Positions 32,778 to 41,701 are shown, numbered from the stretch's first letter. The stretch is DNA of 64,000 nucleotides from Mycobacterium sp. (GCF_004298145.1 NZ_SCRH01000040.1:41413-105412); one strand, 5' to 3'. Made by a program: numbers and translations. The notes: generated by a model not told the origin, from the letters alone.

Positions 32778-33482
32778 TTAGGTGCAACGTCCGCCGTTGA
32801 CGCCGACGATTTGTCCGGTGATGTAACCGGCCTCCTCGGAGACCAGGAACGAGCATGTCGCCGCGATGTCGTCCGGCACGCCGATGCGCCGCACGGGGAT
32901 TCTCGCGGCGATGTCCTCGACGGATCCGCCCAGCAATCCGTCGCGTTCGGCCTTGCGCAGCATCGGCGTGTCGATCGAGCCCGGGGGCACGACGTTGGCC
33001 GTGATGCCCAGTGGTCCGTATTCCAGCGCGAGGGTCTTGGTCAGGCCGTTCACGGCGGACTTGGCGGCGACGTATGCCGCCTGGTACGGCGAGCCGGAAT
33101 GGGTGCTCGACGACGAGATGTTCACGATGCGACCCCATTTCGCCGCCACCATGTCCGGCAGCACCGCCTGGGTCACGTGGAACACCCCGTTGAGGTTGAC
33201 GTCGATGACCTTCGTCCACTCGTCGATGGTCAGGTTGGCGAATCGGCGAAACGAGGTGAGCCCCGCGGCGTTGATGAGAATGGTGATCGGGCCGAGCGCG
33301 GCGTGCACACCCGCCAGGGCTTCGTCGAGCCCCGCCCGATCGGTGACGTCGGCGACGTAGGCGAAGTCGGTGTCCGAGGTGGTGAGGTCGATCGTCGCGA
33401 CGTGATTGCCGTCGGCGCGCAGCCGGTCGGCGATGGCGCGGCCGATACCCGAGGCGCCACCCGTGACGAGCGCGGTCTTCAC
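32778..33482 (-). CDS. SDR-family oxidoreductase
   Basis: A 234-aa dehydrogenase. Motifs: ALVTGGASGIGRAIAD, LINAAGL, catalytic NISSSSTHSG and YVAAKSA, and C-terminal GYITGQIVGVNGGR. It oxidises or reduces an alcohol/ketone. I start it at GTG 33482, which has GGAGG seven bases upstream and gives a GTGA overlap with the TauD stop; longer forms lack support. Confidence 0.88.
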   Translation of the reverse strand: MKTALVTGGASGIGRAIADRLRADGNHVATIDLTTSDTDFAYVADVTDRAGLDEALAGVHAALGPITILINAAGLTSFRRFANLTIDEWTKVIDVNLNGVFHVTQAVLPDMVAAKWGRIVNISSSSTHSGSPYQAAYVAAKSAVNGLTKTLALEYGPLGITANVVPPGSIDTPMLRKAERDGLLGGSVEDIAARIPVRRIGVPDDIAATCSFLVSEEAGYITGQIVGVNGGRCT

Positions 33483-34297
33483 GCCCACGCCTCCGTTCCC
33501 TTGATGTGCGTGCGACGCAGCATGCGATCCGAGGCCGGGTCGTACGGCAGCGCGCGGTGCAACACGGCGGTGTTGTCCCAGAGCACGGCGTCGCCGACGG
33601 TCCAGTCGTGGGTATGGCAGAACCTTTTCTGCGTCGCCCACGCGAGCAGTTCCTCGAGAATGTCCCGACTCTGCCCGGCGGAGACGCCGACGATGTGGTC
33701 TGCGGTGGCACCGATCACGAGCGATCGGCGCCCGTCATGGCGCTGCCACACCAGTGCGCTCTCGTGGGACGGTACCGCTCGCCAGCTGGCGAGTTCCTCG
33801 GCGGTGGGGTCCGGGTTCACCCGCAACTGCGCGGCGGCGAAGCTGTGGACGACGCGCAGTCCGTTGTAGCGCTTCCGCTCGTGTGCGGGCAGGTTTTCGT
33901 ACGCCGCATAGGTATTGGCGAACTCGGTGCCGCCACCTTCGGCCGAGAGCCTGCGCCCGGTGAGCATGGTCGCGCGGGACGGGACCGCACTGGTGGTGTC
34001 ATCGAGATGCCAGTTGAACGCACCCTTGAGGTACTCGGCGAGCCTGTTGACCTTCTTGTCCATCGAGATAGTGGAGAGCTCCTTGCCGCCCGCGACGCCG
34101 CCGTCTCCCCCGAATTTCCGGCTGAAGGCGAGCTGCGCATCGTCATCGAAGTGGGCACCCCGGATGAGCAGCACTCCGCGCCATTTCAGCGCTTCGCGGC
34201 ATTGCGCGACGACGTCGTCGGACAGCAGCGCGGCGGCGTCGCCGTAGTCGACGAGCTCGGCCCCGAGCTCGGGGCTGAGCGCCAACGTTTCGGGCAT
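33479..34297 (-). CDS. TauD/TfdA-family Fe(II)/2-oxoglutarate dioxygenase
   Basis: A 272-aa oxygenase. The iron motif begins FNWHLDDT (H-x-D), the later His is in NTAVLHRALPYDP, and the 2-oxoglutarate arginine is near the end (MLRRTHIKG). RGVLLIRGAHFDDDAQLAFSR is the typical N-terminal strand. It would hydroxylate an acidic substrate, possibly cleaving an ether or taurine-like group. It is divergent from the LLM oxidoreductase across 92 AT-rich bases. Confidence 0.88.
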   Translation of the reverse strand: MPETLALSPELGAELVDYGDAAALLSDDVVAQCREALKWRGVLLIRGAHFDDDAQLAFSRKFGGDGGVAGGKELSTISMDKKVNRLAEYLKGAFNWHLDDTTSAVPSRATMLTGRRLSAEGGGTEFANTYAAYENLPAHERKRYNGLRVVHSFAAAQLRVNPDPTAEELASWRAVPSHESALVWQRHDGRRSLVIGATADHIVGVSAGQSRDILEELLAWATQKRFCHTHDWTVGDAVLWDNTAVLHRALPYDPASDRMLRRTHIKGTEAWA

Positions 34298-34340
34298 TGT
34301 GAGCCACCTTTCGGGTGCGCGGGGAACCGTTCCACGAAAA

Positions 34341-34357
34341 TATACAAACCCATATAC
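34341..34357. promoter_or_regulatory. TATAC-N7-TATAC direct repeat in divergent promoter
   Basis: TATAC at 34341-34345 and 34353-34357, 12 bases apart, within AAAATATACAAACCCATATAC. The same letters also form a loose inverted repeat (TATA...TATA). It lies between tauD (minus) and the LLM gene (plus), where a regulator would control both halves of the island. Confidence 0.35.
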
Positions 34358-34389
34358 TTACTTGGCAATAGCGGGTAAGGTCACGATCC

Positions 34390-35355
34390 GTGGACAGGCG
34401 ACCCTTCCGCTTCGCGATCCAGGCCACCAACGCCGCCGGCGCGCGTGAGTGGCGCGAATTCGCCTGCCGCACCGAGGATCTCGGCTATTCTACGCTTTCC
34501 CTGGCCGATCACTACCTCGGCCCGGGACCGGCGCAGGTGAACGCGCGCACGCCGCGTCAGGACCTCGCACCCATCGCCGCGATCGCCGCGGCCGCCGCGC
34601 ACACCACGCGGCTGCGCGTCGGCTGCCGGGTGTTCTGCATCGACTATCACGTGCCCGCGGTGCTGGCCAAGGAGGCCGCCACGCTCGACCTGCTGTCCGA
34701 TGGTCGGCTGGAATTCGGCATCGGGGCGGGGTGGAGCCGTATCGAGTACGAGGCGATGGGCCTGAGGTTCGATACCCCCGGCCGGCGCATCGCCAAGCTC
34801 GAGGAGGTCGTCGCCCTCGTCAAGGCGCACTGCGCCGACCGCGAGATCGACCAAGCCGGAGACTTCGTGAACGTCAACGGCTACAAGGGAACCCCGCTCC
34901 CGGTCCAGCGGCCGCATCCCCCCATCATGATCGGCGGCGGCGGTCCCCGGATCCTGACATATGCCGGCCGCGAGGCCGACATCGTGAGCATCAACACCGT
35001 GCCCTTCGTCCCACGCGATGACGACGGGCTGACACCGCAGGAAGCCGCGGCGCGCCGGTTCGAGTACGTCGCCGACGCCGCGGGCGCTCGCATCGGTGAT
35101 CTCGACATCGAGAGCTCCCCGTATTTTGTCGTGATTTCCGCCGACGTCGAGGCGGCGTACGAGCGAATCTCCTCGCGAACGGGCATCGCGGCCGACGTGC
35201 TGCGCGACCACCCCAACGTGCTCGTCGGCTCCGCCGGGGCCGTTGCCGAAACTCTGCAGGAACGCCGCGAGACCTACGGCGCCAACTACGTGACCGTGCA
35301 GCAGGCCCAAGCCGAGAAGTTCGCGCCCATTGTGGCGCAGTTGAGCGGAACGTAA
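34390..35355 (+). CDS. LLM-class, probably F420-dependent, oxidoreductase
   Basis: A 321-aa luciferase-like TIM barrel. Segments are AREWREFACRTEDLGYSTLSLADHY, TTRLRVGCRVFCIDYHVPAVLAKEAATLDLLSDGRLEFGIGAGW (given in part), RPHPPIMIGGGGPRIL and the C-terminal GSAGAVAETLQERRE. Members in mycobacteria use F420 (some FMN) to hydrogenate or oxidise ring substrates. GTG start at 34390. It leads the plus-strand operon, with the crotonase 16 bases downstream. Confidence 0.85.
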   Translation: MDRRPFRFAIQATNAAGAREWREFACRTEDLGYSTLSLADHYLGPGPAQVNARTPRQDLAPIAAIAAAAAHTTRLRVGCRVFCIDYHVPAVLAKEAATLDLLSDGRLEFGIGAGWSRIEYEAMGLRFDTPGRRIAKLEEVVALVKAHCADREIDQAGDFVNVNGYKGTPLPVQRPHPPIMIGGGGPRILTYAGREADIVSINTVPFVPRDDDGLTPQEAAARRFEYVADAAGARIGDLDIESSPYFVVISADVEAAYERISSRTGIAADVLRDHPNVLVGSAGAVAETLQERRETYGANYVTVQQAQAEKFAPIVAQLSGT

Positions 35356-35371
35356 CGACGAAAGGAACCCC

Positions 35372-36265
35372 GTGGCGAAGCGAACCAGGTTCACCGAGTA
35401 CCAAAACCGGTACGCCAACTACAAATTCGAGTTGACCGGGGACGGCATACTCTTCATGCAATGCCACACGAACGGCGACAGCCTGGTGTGGAGCTGGCAG
35501 GCGCACGACGACATGTCCGATGCGTTCGCCGACGTCGCCGGCGACCGTGAGATCAAGGTGCTGATCCACACCGGCACCGGCGCCAACTACAACGCCGACT
35601 GGGGACGGATGCCCAACGGCGATCCGGTGACCAATCCCGAGTACCTGCTGATGCCCGGCACCCGCGGGCTGGTCAAGCTCGACGAGAAGGCATGGTACGC
35701 ACGCCATCTCGTCTTCAATGTGCTCGACGTCGACGTGCCCATGATCAGCGCGGTCAACGGCCCCTGCAACATGCACTCCGAGGTACCGCTCATGGGCGAC
35801 ATCGTGCTCGCCGCCGAGGACGCCTACTTCCAGGACGCGTCGCACTTCCCGCGGGGCCAGGTTCCCGGCGACGGGCAGCACGTCATCTGGAGCTTCCTGG
35901 CCGGCCATACCCGCGCCCGCTATTTCCTGCTCACCGGGAAGAAACTCGGCGCCCAGGAGGCCAAAGAGTGGGGAGTCGTCAACGAGGTGTTGCCCAAGGA
36001 CCAATTGCTGGACCGCGCTTGGGAATTGGCGCGGGAGCTGGTCAAGCGCCCCCCGTTGACGCTGCGGTATTCGCGGCAGTTGTTCACCAACCCGCTCAAG
36101 CGCGCGTTCATCGACGAACTCGGGCACGGCCTGGCGCGCGAAACCTACGCGCAGCGCGCGTTCTTCCCGTTCGGCGGGGAGATGGAACCGCTCGACCGGC
36201 CGTGGGACCAGGAGCCCTGGACCACGCCGTCCAACGGACATGCCACCGAAGGAGCGCAATCATGA
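35372..36265 (+). CDS. 6-oxocamphor hydrolase-like crotonase (beta-diketone C-C hydrolase)
   Basis: A 297-aa crotonase-fold enzyme. From memory of Rhodococcus 6-oxocamphor hydrolase (CamK/OCH) it matches almost throughout: FTEYQNRYANYKFEL, HTNGDSLVWSWQAHDDM, AVNGPCNMHSEVPLMGDIVLAAE, FQDASHFPRGQVPGDGQHVIW, RYFLLTGKKLGAQEAKEWG. The His and Asp residues used by OCH for retro-Claisen cleavage (in the HSE, HFPRG and PGDGQH segments) are all present, whereas the usual enoyl-CoA hydratase glutamates are not. It should cleave a cyclic 1,3-diketone to a keto acid without CoA. GAAAGGAA precedes the ATG. The Rieske gene overlaps its stop. Confidence 0.8.
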   Translation: MAKRTRFTEYQNRYANYKFELTGDGILFMQCHTNGDSLVWSWQAHDDMSDAFADVAGDREIKVLIHTGTGANYNADWGRMPNGDPVTNPEYLLMPGTRGLVKLDEKAWYARHLVFNVLDVDVPMISAVNGPCNMHSEVPLMGDIVLAAEDAYFQDASHFPRGQVPGDGQHVIWSFLAGHTRARYFLLTGKKLGAQEAKEWGVVNEVLPKDQLLDRAWELARELVKRPPLTLRYSRQLFTNPLKRAFIDELGHGLARETYAQRAFFPFGGEMEPLDRPWDQEPWTTPSNGHATEGAQS

Positions 36266-37560
36266 CGGGTATTCAGCAGAAGCTGGCGACGGGGCGGGGT
36301 AAGTTCACGCCGGATTATCCGGAGTTGGGCACCGCGCCGGTGAGCTACGAGGACTCGATCTCCGAGGAATTCTTCGCGGCCGAACGCAAGGCCGTGTTCG
36401 AGCGCAGCTGGCTGTGTGTCGGACGCATGGAACGGTTGCCGCGCAAGGGTTCCTACTTCACCCGCGAGCTTCCCGGCCGGCTGGCCTCGATCGTCATCAC
36501 CCGCGATCTGGACGACAACGTGCACGCCTTCCACAACGTGTGCGCGCACCGCGGGAACAAAGTGGTCTGGCAGGAACATCCGCAGAAGGAGTCGTCGGGC
36601 AGCTGCCGCGCCTTCTCCTGCAAGTACCACGGCTGGCGCTACGGCCTCGACGGCGTGGTCAACCACATCACCAACGAAGAGGAATTCTTCGACCTCGACA
36701 AGAGCAAACTGCGGATGCCGCCGGCGCATTGCGAGGTGTGGGCCGGGTTCATCTTCGTCAACCTCGCCGAGGACCCGGAACCGCTGCGCACCTTCCTCGG
36801 TGAGGGCCTGCTGGGCATGGAGGTCTACCCGTTCCACCTGATGACCCAGCGCTACGGGTTCTCCACCCAGATCAAGGGCAACTGGAAGCTCGCCGTGGAC
36901 TCGGTGTGCGAGTGGTACCACCCGCCCTACGTGCACGGCCGCTTCATCGACCCCGACGTCGCGAAGGCCGAGAAGATGGTGCCGCCCGTCGACTCGTATC
37001 ACTACGACCTGTTCCGGCCGCACATGCTGACCTCGGTGCCCGGGCCGCCGATCCTGCCGCCGCGGGAACCGGGCACCGCCGGAAAGGCGCGCCAGGACCA
37101 GCGGTGGGTCTACAAGCTGTTCCGCGCCGGGCTCTTCGGGCCCGATGACGTGCCCGACATCGGCTCTCCGCCAAGCTTTCTCAACCGCGGCAACATCGCG
37201 TCGTGGGGCAACGACCAGTTTTGGATCTTCCCCAACATCTCCATCCAGATCTGGGCCCGCAACTACTACATCACCTACACCTACTGGCCCGAAACCGTCG
37301 ACACCCACATCTACGAGATCGACCTCTACTTCGTGCCACCCGCCAACGCCCACGAACGGCTGGCCCAAGAGGTCGTGGTGGACAGCACCATCGAGTTCGC
37401 GATGCAGGATGTCAACACCATCGAGGCCACGCACTCGGCGCTGCGCACCCGGGCGCAGAACACCTTTCACCTCAGCGACCAGGAACTGCTGATCCGCCAG
37501 TTCCACACCGTCATCCGAGACACGGTCGCCGCACACCAAGCCACGGAGGAGCACCCATGA
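36262..37560 (+). CDS. Rieske non-haem iron oxygenase, alpha subunit
   Basis: A 432-aa terminal oxygenase. Rieske ligands are in NVCAHRGNKVV and FSCKYHGWRY, separated by a longer loop than usual (includes HPQKESSGS). The mononuclear iron site is NWKLAVDSVCEWYHPPYVHGR, near-typical D/E-x-YH-x4-H. It hydroxylates an alicyclic or aromatic ring; no beta subunit is present, so it is an alpha-only type with a 111-aa partner coded next. No ferredoxin or reductase lies nearby. ATG at 36262 overlaps the crotonase stop. Confidence 0.88.
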   Translation: MTGIQQKLATGRGKFTPDYPELGTAPVSYEDSISEEFFAAERKAVFERSWLCVGRMERLPRKGSYFTRELPGRLASIVITRDLDDNVHAFHNVCAHRGNKVVWQEHPQKESSGSCRAFSCKYHGWRYGLDGVVNHITNEEEFFDLDKSKLRMPPAHCEVWAGFIFVNLAEDPEPLRTFLGEGLLGMEVYPFHLMTQRYGFSTQIKGNWKLAVDSVCEWYHPPYVHGRFIDPDVAKAEKMVPPVDSYHYDLFRPHMLTSVPGPPILPPREPGTAGKARQDQRWVYKLFRAGLFGPDDVPDIGSPPSFLNRGNIASWGNDQFWIFPNISIQIWARNYYITYTYWPETVDTHIYEIDLYFVPPANAHERLAQEVVVDSTIEFAMQDVNTIEATHSALRTRAQNTFHLSDQELLIRQFHTVIRDTVAAHQATEEHP

Positions 37561-37892
37561 CCGAAGGCCAACTGCCCGAAGGATTCTCCGAGCTCGAGCC
37601 GCTGGTCGAGCAATGGGCGCTACCCACCCGCGCGCAACGCTACGCCGCCCGGCTCGACCGACCCTACGCCGACCTGGTCGCCTTCTACGACACCATCGCC
37701 CCGCACGCCGAACGCGCCATCGCCCACCTCGACACGCTCGACATCGACCGGCTCGGCCCGGAGGCGACACGGCTGATGCACCTGCTGTACTCGATGATCC
37801 TGGTCTCCTACGCGGTCAACATCTTCAAGCAAAACCGCATCCCCGACTCCGGCGCGGCCTTCTTCGACATGGTCACCGAACCGGCGCTCTGA
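37557..37892 (+). CDS. 111-aa partner protein of Rieske oxygenase
   Basis: A small, mostly helical protein: LEPLVEQWALPTRAQRYAARL, then LHLLYSMILVSYAVNIFKQNRIPDSGAAFFDMV. No cysteines and no known cofactor motif. The ATG overlaps the oxygenase stop (ATGA). It may take the place of a beta subunit or act as an assembly/accessory factor; unassigned. Confidence 0.7.
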   Translation: MTEGQLPEGFSELEPLVEQWALPTRAQRYAARLDRPYADLVAFYDTIAPHAERAIAHLDTLDIDRLGPEATRLMHLLYSMILVSYAVNIFKQNRIPDSGAAFFDMVTEPAL

Positions 37893-37934
37893 CCGCGTGA
37901 GGTCGACGATCGAAACAGATCGCGAAGGGACGAG

Positions 37935-38723
37935 ATGACACGACCACTTCAGGGCAAGGTCGCGATCGTGACCGGCGCGGGTTCCGGCATCGGTTGGGCG
38001 GCGGCACATCTGTTCGCGGCGCAGGGGGCCAACGTGGTGTGCGCCGACATCAGCGGTCGCGAAGACGACGTCGCGGCGTCGATCGGCGCAGCCGCGGTGC
38101 CCGTGCACGTCGACGTCACCCGCGGCGACGACGTGAAACGCATAGTGGACACCGCGACCCAACGGTTCGGCAAGCTCGACGTGCTGATGAACAACGCCGG
38201 CGCGGGTGGCCCGCACCTGCGGTTGGCCGACGTCGAGGAGGAGATGTTCGACAACCTCATCGCGGTGAACCTCAGGGGAACGTTTCTCGGAATGAAGTAC
38301 GCCATTCCGGCGATGCTGCGGTCCGGCGGAGGTTCGATCGTCAACACCGCGTCGGCGTCCGCGCTCGTGGGATGGAAGGGGCTCGCCACGTATGCCGCCG
38401 CCAAAGCGGCCGTCGTCCAGTTGACGAAATCGGCGGCACTCGACTACGCGAAGGAGGGCATTCGCATCAACGCGATCTGCCCGGGGATGACCTACACGGG
38501 CCTGGCGGGCGCCGCGCCCACCGACGCGATTCCGGACGGTTCGTACCTCCCCACTCCGATGGCGCGCTGGGGCCGGCCCGCCGAACTCGCGTCGGCCGCG
38601 CTCTTCCTCGCGAGCGGCGAATCGTCCTTCGTGACCGGTGCCGTCCTCGCCGTCGACGGCGGCTACGCCGCGAGCGGCCCGTGGATGCCCGACATCGACC
38701 GCTTGCAGCCGCAGCAGAAATGA
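37935..38723 (+). CDS. SDR-family dehydrogenase
   Basis: A 262-aa NAD(P)-dependent dehydrogenase: VAIVTGAGSGIGWAAA, LMNNAGAGGP, catalytic NTASASALVGWKGLATYAAAK (Ser, Tyr, Lys) and FVTGAVLAVDGGYAA. In context it probably oxidises the alcohol made by the Rieske oxygenase to a ketone, generating the diketone for the OCH-like enzyme. Its stop overlaps the CoA-transferase start (ATGA). Confidence 0.88.
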   Translation: MTRPLQGKVAIVTGAGSGIGWAAAHLFAAQGANVVCADISGREDDVAASIGAAAVPVHVDVTRGDDVKRIVDTATQRFGKLDVLMNNAGAGGPHLRLADVEEEMFDNLIAVNLRGTFLGMKYAIPAMLRSGGGSIVNTASASALVGWKGLATYAAAKAAVVQLTKSAALDYAKEGIRINAICPGMTYTGLAGAAPTDAIPDGSYLPTPMARWGRPAELASAALFLASGESSFVTGAVLAVDGGYAASGPWMPDIDRLQPQQK

Positions 38724-39916
38724 CCACCCCTCCCCTGGCCGGGCTACGTGTCATCGATGCCGCGACTCTGGCCGCGGGCCCGTTGGCCGCCACCCACCTC
38801 GGCGAGTACGGCGCCGAGGTCGTCAAGGTAGAGCAACCGGGTGTGGGAGACCCGCTGCGCACCTGGGGTGCTCGCCGAGAAGACATCGGCCTGATCTGGA
38901 AGAGCTTGAGCCGCAACAAGAAATGCGTCACCCTGGATCTGCGACAGGACCCGGGACGCGAGCTCCTGCACGAACTGCTGACGGTCAGCGACGTGTTCGT
39001 CATCAACACGCGACCGAGCACGCTGGCCACCTGGGGGCTGGACTTCGCCGCGGTACACGCGCGGCACCCGAAGCTGGTGATGTTGCACGTCACCGGATTT
39101 GGTGCGGGCGGCCCCGCCAGCGACCGACCCGGCTTCGGCACGCTCGCCGAGGCGATGAGCGGATTCGCCCACATCACGGGGCAGCCCGACGGCCCACCGA
39201 CGCTGCCGCCCTTCATGCTCGCCGACGGCGTCACCGCGCTCGCGGCGACGTACGCGGTGATGATGGCGCTGTATCACCGCGACGTCCACGGCGCACCGGG
39301 CCAACTGGTGGACGTCAGCCTCATTGAACCGCTTGCCAGGCTGGTCGAGCAGTCCACACTCGCCTACGACCAATTGGGTGTCGTCGAACGAAGGAAGGGC
39401 AACAGGGCCGACGCGAGCGCGCCGCGTAACGCCTACCGCACCGCCGACGACCGCTGGGTGGCCATCTCGAGTGCCGCGTCGAGCATCGCCGTCAATGTGT
39501 ACCGCGCGATCGGCCGGCCCGACTTGGCGATCCGAGCGGAATACGTCGAACCCGTTGCGCGCCAGGCCCGTTCGGAGGAGATCGACGGCCTGGTCGCCGA
39601 GTGGGTCCGCGGCAAGCCGCTCGACGACGTCATGATGGTCTTCCACGCCGAAGGGGTGGCGGCCGCGGCGGTCTACGACGCCGCGCAGTTACTCGCCGAC
39701 GAACACCTGCGGGCCCGCGGTACCTGGCTCACCGTCGACGACCCCGACCTCGGTGCCATGACCGTGCAATCACCGGTCGCCGTGCTCAGCGAAACCCCAG
39801 GCTGTGTCCATCATCTGGGCCGTCCACTGGGTGCCGACAACGTCGCCGTGTACTCGACGATGCTGGGCCTGGACGCCGACCGCCTCGCCGCGCTGGCCGC
39901 GGCGGGCACCATCTGA
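38720..39916 (+). CDS. family III CoA-transferase (CaiB/BaiF)
   Basis: A 398-aa CoA-transferase. N-terminal GLRVIDAATLAAGPLAATHLGEYGAEVVKVE, then SLSRNKKCVTLDLRQDPGR, and GQLVDVSLIEPL. The catalytic Asp is expected in the segment FGTLAEAMSGF to DRPGFG. It would transfer CoA to the dicarboxylic or keto acid released by the hydrolase. Coupled to the SDR upstream; the lyase follows 13 bases later. Confidence 0.87.
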   Translation: MTTPPLAGLRVIDAATLAAGPLAATHLGEYGAEVVKVEQPGVGDPLRTWGARREDIGLIWKSLSRNKKCVTLDLRQDPGRELLHELLTVSDVFVINTRPSTLATWGLDFAAVHARHPKLVMLHVTGFGAGGPASDRPGFGTLAEAMSGFAHITGQPDGPPTLPPFMLADGVTALAATYAVMMALYHRDVHGAPGQLVDVSLIEPLARLVEQSTLAYDQLGVVERRKGNRADASAPRNAYRTADDRWVAISSAASSIAVNVYRAIGRPDLAIRAEYVEPVARQARSEEIDGLVAEWVRGKPLDDVMMVFHAEGVAAAAVYDAAQLLADEHLRARGTWLTVDDPDLGAMTVQSPVAVLSETPGCVHHLGRPLGADNVAVYSTMLGLDADRLAALAAAGTI

Positions 39917-39929
39917 TGACGGGAGCACC

Positions 39930-40838
39930 ATGACGACGCCCACCCGCAATCGGCCCCGCCGCAGCGAGCTCGCCACCCCTGCCAGCAACGAGCACATGTG
40001 CGAGGTGGCCGCCAGGGCGGGCGCCGATCTCGTGTTCCTCGATCTGGAGGACGCATGCGCGCCCGCCGCGAAGGAGTCCGCCCGGGCCACTGCCGTCGCG
40101 GCGCTCACCGAACTCGACTGGGGCACCACCATTCGGGCGATTCGCATCAACGGACTCGGCACGCCGTGGTGCCACGGCGACATCGTCGACGTCGTGACCG
40201 GTGCGCGCGACGCGCTCGACGTCATCATCGTGCCGAAAGTGCTCACCGCCCGCGAGGTGTGGTGGGTCGACGTTCTGCTCTCGCAGTTGGAGGCGCAGCT
40301 CGACCTCACGCGCCCCATCGCGCTCGAAGCGTTGATCGAGGAAGCCGAGGGGCTGCTCAATGCCCAGCAGATCGCCCGGTCCAGCCCGAGGCTCGACGCA
40401 CTCATCTTCGGTGCCGGCGACCTGTCGGCCTCGCTGCGTAGCCGGGTCGACGGGAACTTCCAGCCGCGGGGGGACTACCCGGGCGACCACTGGCACGCCG
40501 TGCGCGTACAGGTGTTGGCCGCGGCGCGGGCCGCCGGGATTGCGGCGATCGACGCGCCATACCCCGGCTACCGGGACGCCGACGGCTACCGCCGCGCGGC
40601 TACGGCGGCAAGCGTGCTGGGCTTCGACGGGAAGTGGTCGATTCACCCCGATCAGGTGCCGATCGCGCACGACGTGTTCACCCCCACCGACGCCGAGGTC
40701 GCCGAGGCGCACCGGCTGATCGCGGACTACCGTCTTGCCGAAACACAGGGTCTCGGCGCCGTTGGCCGCGACGGCAAACTGGTCGACGCCGCGCTGCTTC
40801 GCCATGCCGAGAACGTGCTGCGCCGCGCCGTGCGTTAG
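39930..40838 (+). CDS. HpcH/HpaI-family (CitE-like) aldolase/lyase
   Basis: A 302-aa TIM-barrel lyase: SNEHMCEVAARAGADLVFLDLEDACAP (metal/acid region), AIRINGLGTPW, LEALIEEAEGLLNAQQIA, LIFGAGDLSASL and GKWSIHPDQV. CitE-like members cleave malyl-, citramalyl- or related beta-hydroxyacyl-CoA to acetyl-CoA/pyruvate-type products. Placed after the CoA-transferase, it would finish the pathway. ATG at 39930 has GGGAGCACC upstream. Confidence 0.87.
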   Translation: MTTPTRNRPRRSELATPASNEHMCEVAARAGADLVFLDLEDACAPAAKESARATAVAALTELDWGTTIRAIRINGLGTPWCHGDIVDVVTGARDALDVIIVPKVLTAREVWWVDVLLSQLEAQLDLTRPIALEALIEEAEGLLNAQQIARSSPRLDALIFGAGDLSASLRSRVDGNFQPRGDYPGDHWHAVRVQVLAAARAAGIAAIDAPYPGYRDADGYRRAATAASVLGFDGKWSIHPDQVPIAHDVFTPTDAEVAEAHRLIADYRLAETQGLGAVGRDGKLVDAALLRHAENVLRRAVR

Positions 40839-40855
40839 CCATTATCCTCGGCTTC

Positions 40856-41665
40856 GTGAGCGGGGCCGTTCGTATCGGATACCACCGTTACGTCGCGATC
40901 GGCGACAGCCAGACCGAGGGCTTGTGGGACGGTGACGACGCCATCGGCCTGCTCGGATTCGCTGACCGCCTCGCCGTGCGCGTCGATTCGCTCTACCCCG
41001 GCCTGCAATACGCCAACCTGGCCATCCGCGGTAAGCGGATCGGCCACGTGCTCACCGAGCAGGTTCCGCGGGCCCTGGCGATGCAGCCGGATCTGATCAC
41101 CGTGTGCGCGGGGATGAACGATGTCATCCAGCCCGGGCGGTCGTTCGGCCCCGCCCTGATCGACCTCGATGACATCTACGCCGCGCTGGCCCGATCGGGG
41201 GCCACGGTGGTGACGACGACCTTTCCGAATGTCGCGCAGTTCCTGCCGCTCGGACGGCTGGTGGCCGGGCGGCTCACCCGCATCAACGCGGCGATCAGGG
41301 CGGCCACCCAGCGCTACGGGTTCCGGCTTGTCGACCTGTACGACGCGCCCTCGATGCGCGAGTTGGACACCTGGGCCATCGACCGGGTGCACGCCTCGAC
41401 CAGGGGACACATGTTGTTCGCGGCCGCGGCCGCCGAAGCCCTCAATCTGCCTGACAGCAACCATGATTGGGCGCGGTCCGGTGTCAACCCCACCCGGCGT
41501 TCCCTTGTCGCCGGCACCTACGAGCAGTGGCGCTGGGCGCAGGAGAGTTTCGTCCCGTGGATCTGGCGGCGGCTGCGCGGCCTCTCGTCGTATGACGGGC
41601 TCGAACCCAAACGCCCGCGATTGGAAGGTTTGGGCGCCCCAAGCGAATTGAAACGCACACCTTGA
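40856..41665 (+). CDS. SGNH/GDSL hydrolase
   Basis: A 269-aa cytoplasmic esterase-type hydrolase. Block I is AIGDSQTEG (Ser), block II includes NLAIRG, block III VCAGMNDV, and block V DRVHAS (Asp, His). No signal peptide is visible. The last 60 residues are basic and tryptophan-rich. GTG start at 40856. Substrate unknown. Confidence 0.85.
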   Translation: MSGAVRIGYHRYVAIGDSQTEGLWDGDDAIGLLGFADRLAVRVDSLYPGLQYANLAIRGKRIGHVLTEQVPRALAMQPDLITVCAGMNDVIQPGRSFGPALIDLDDIYAALARSGATVVTTTFPNVAQFLPLGRLVAGRLTRINAAIRAATQRYGFRLVDLYDAPSMRELDTWAIDRVHASTRGHMLFAAAAAEALNLPDSNHDWARSGVNPTRRSLVAGTYEQWRWAQESFVPWIWRRLRGLSSYDGLEPKRPRLEGLGAPSELKRTP

Positions 41666-41701
41666 CGCGCGGATCGTGCGCCGGTCAGGCATCCTTGACG
41701 C

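Noticed and set aside
32559..33869. 436-codon plus-strand frame opposite SDR and TauD genes
   Set aside because: Antisense to two genes with complete catalytic motifs; its composition is low-complexity and has no start context.
35372..36265. Ordinary enoyl-CoA hydratase call for the crotonase
   Set aside because: The hydratase glutamates are absent and the full-length pattern, including the HFPRG and PGDG segments, follows 6-oxocamphor hydrolase.
36145..37770. 541-codon minus-strand frame opposite the Rieske oxygenase
   Set aside because: Val/Gly/Arg-rich antisense shadow; the plus strand carries clear Rieske and iron motifs.
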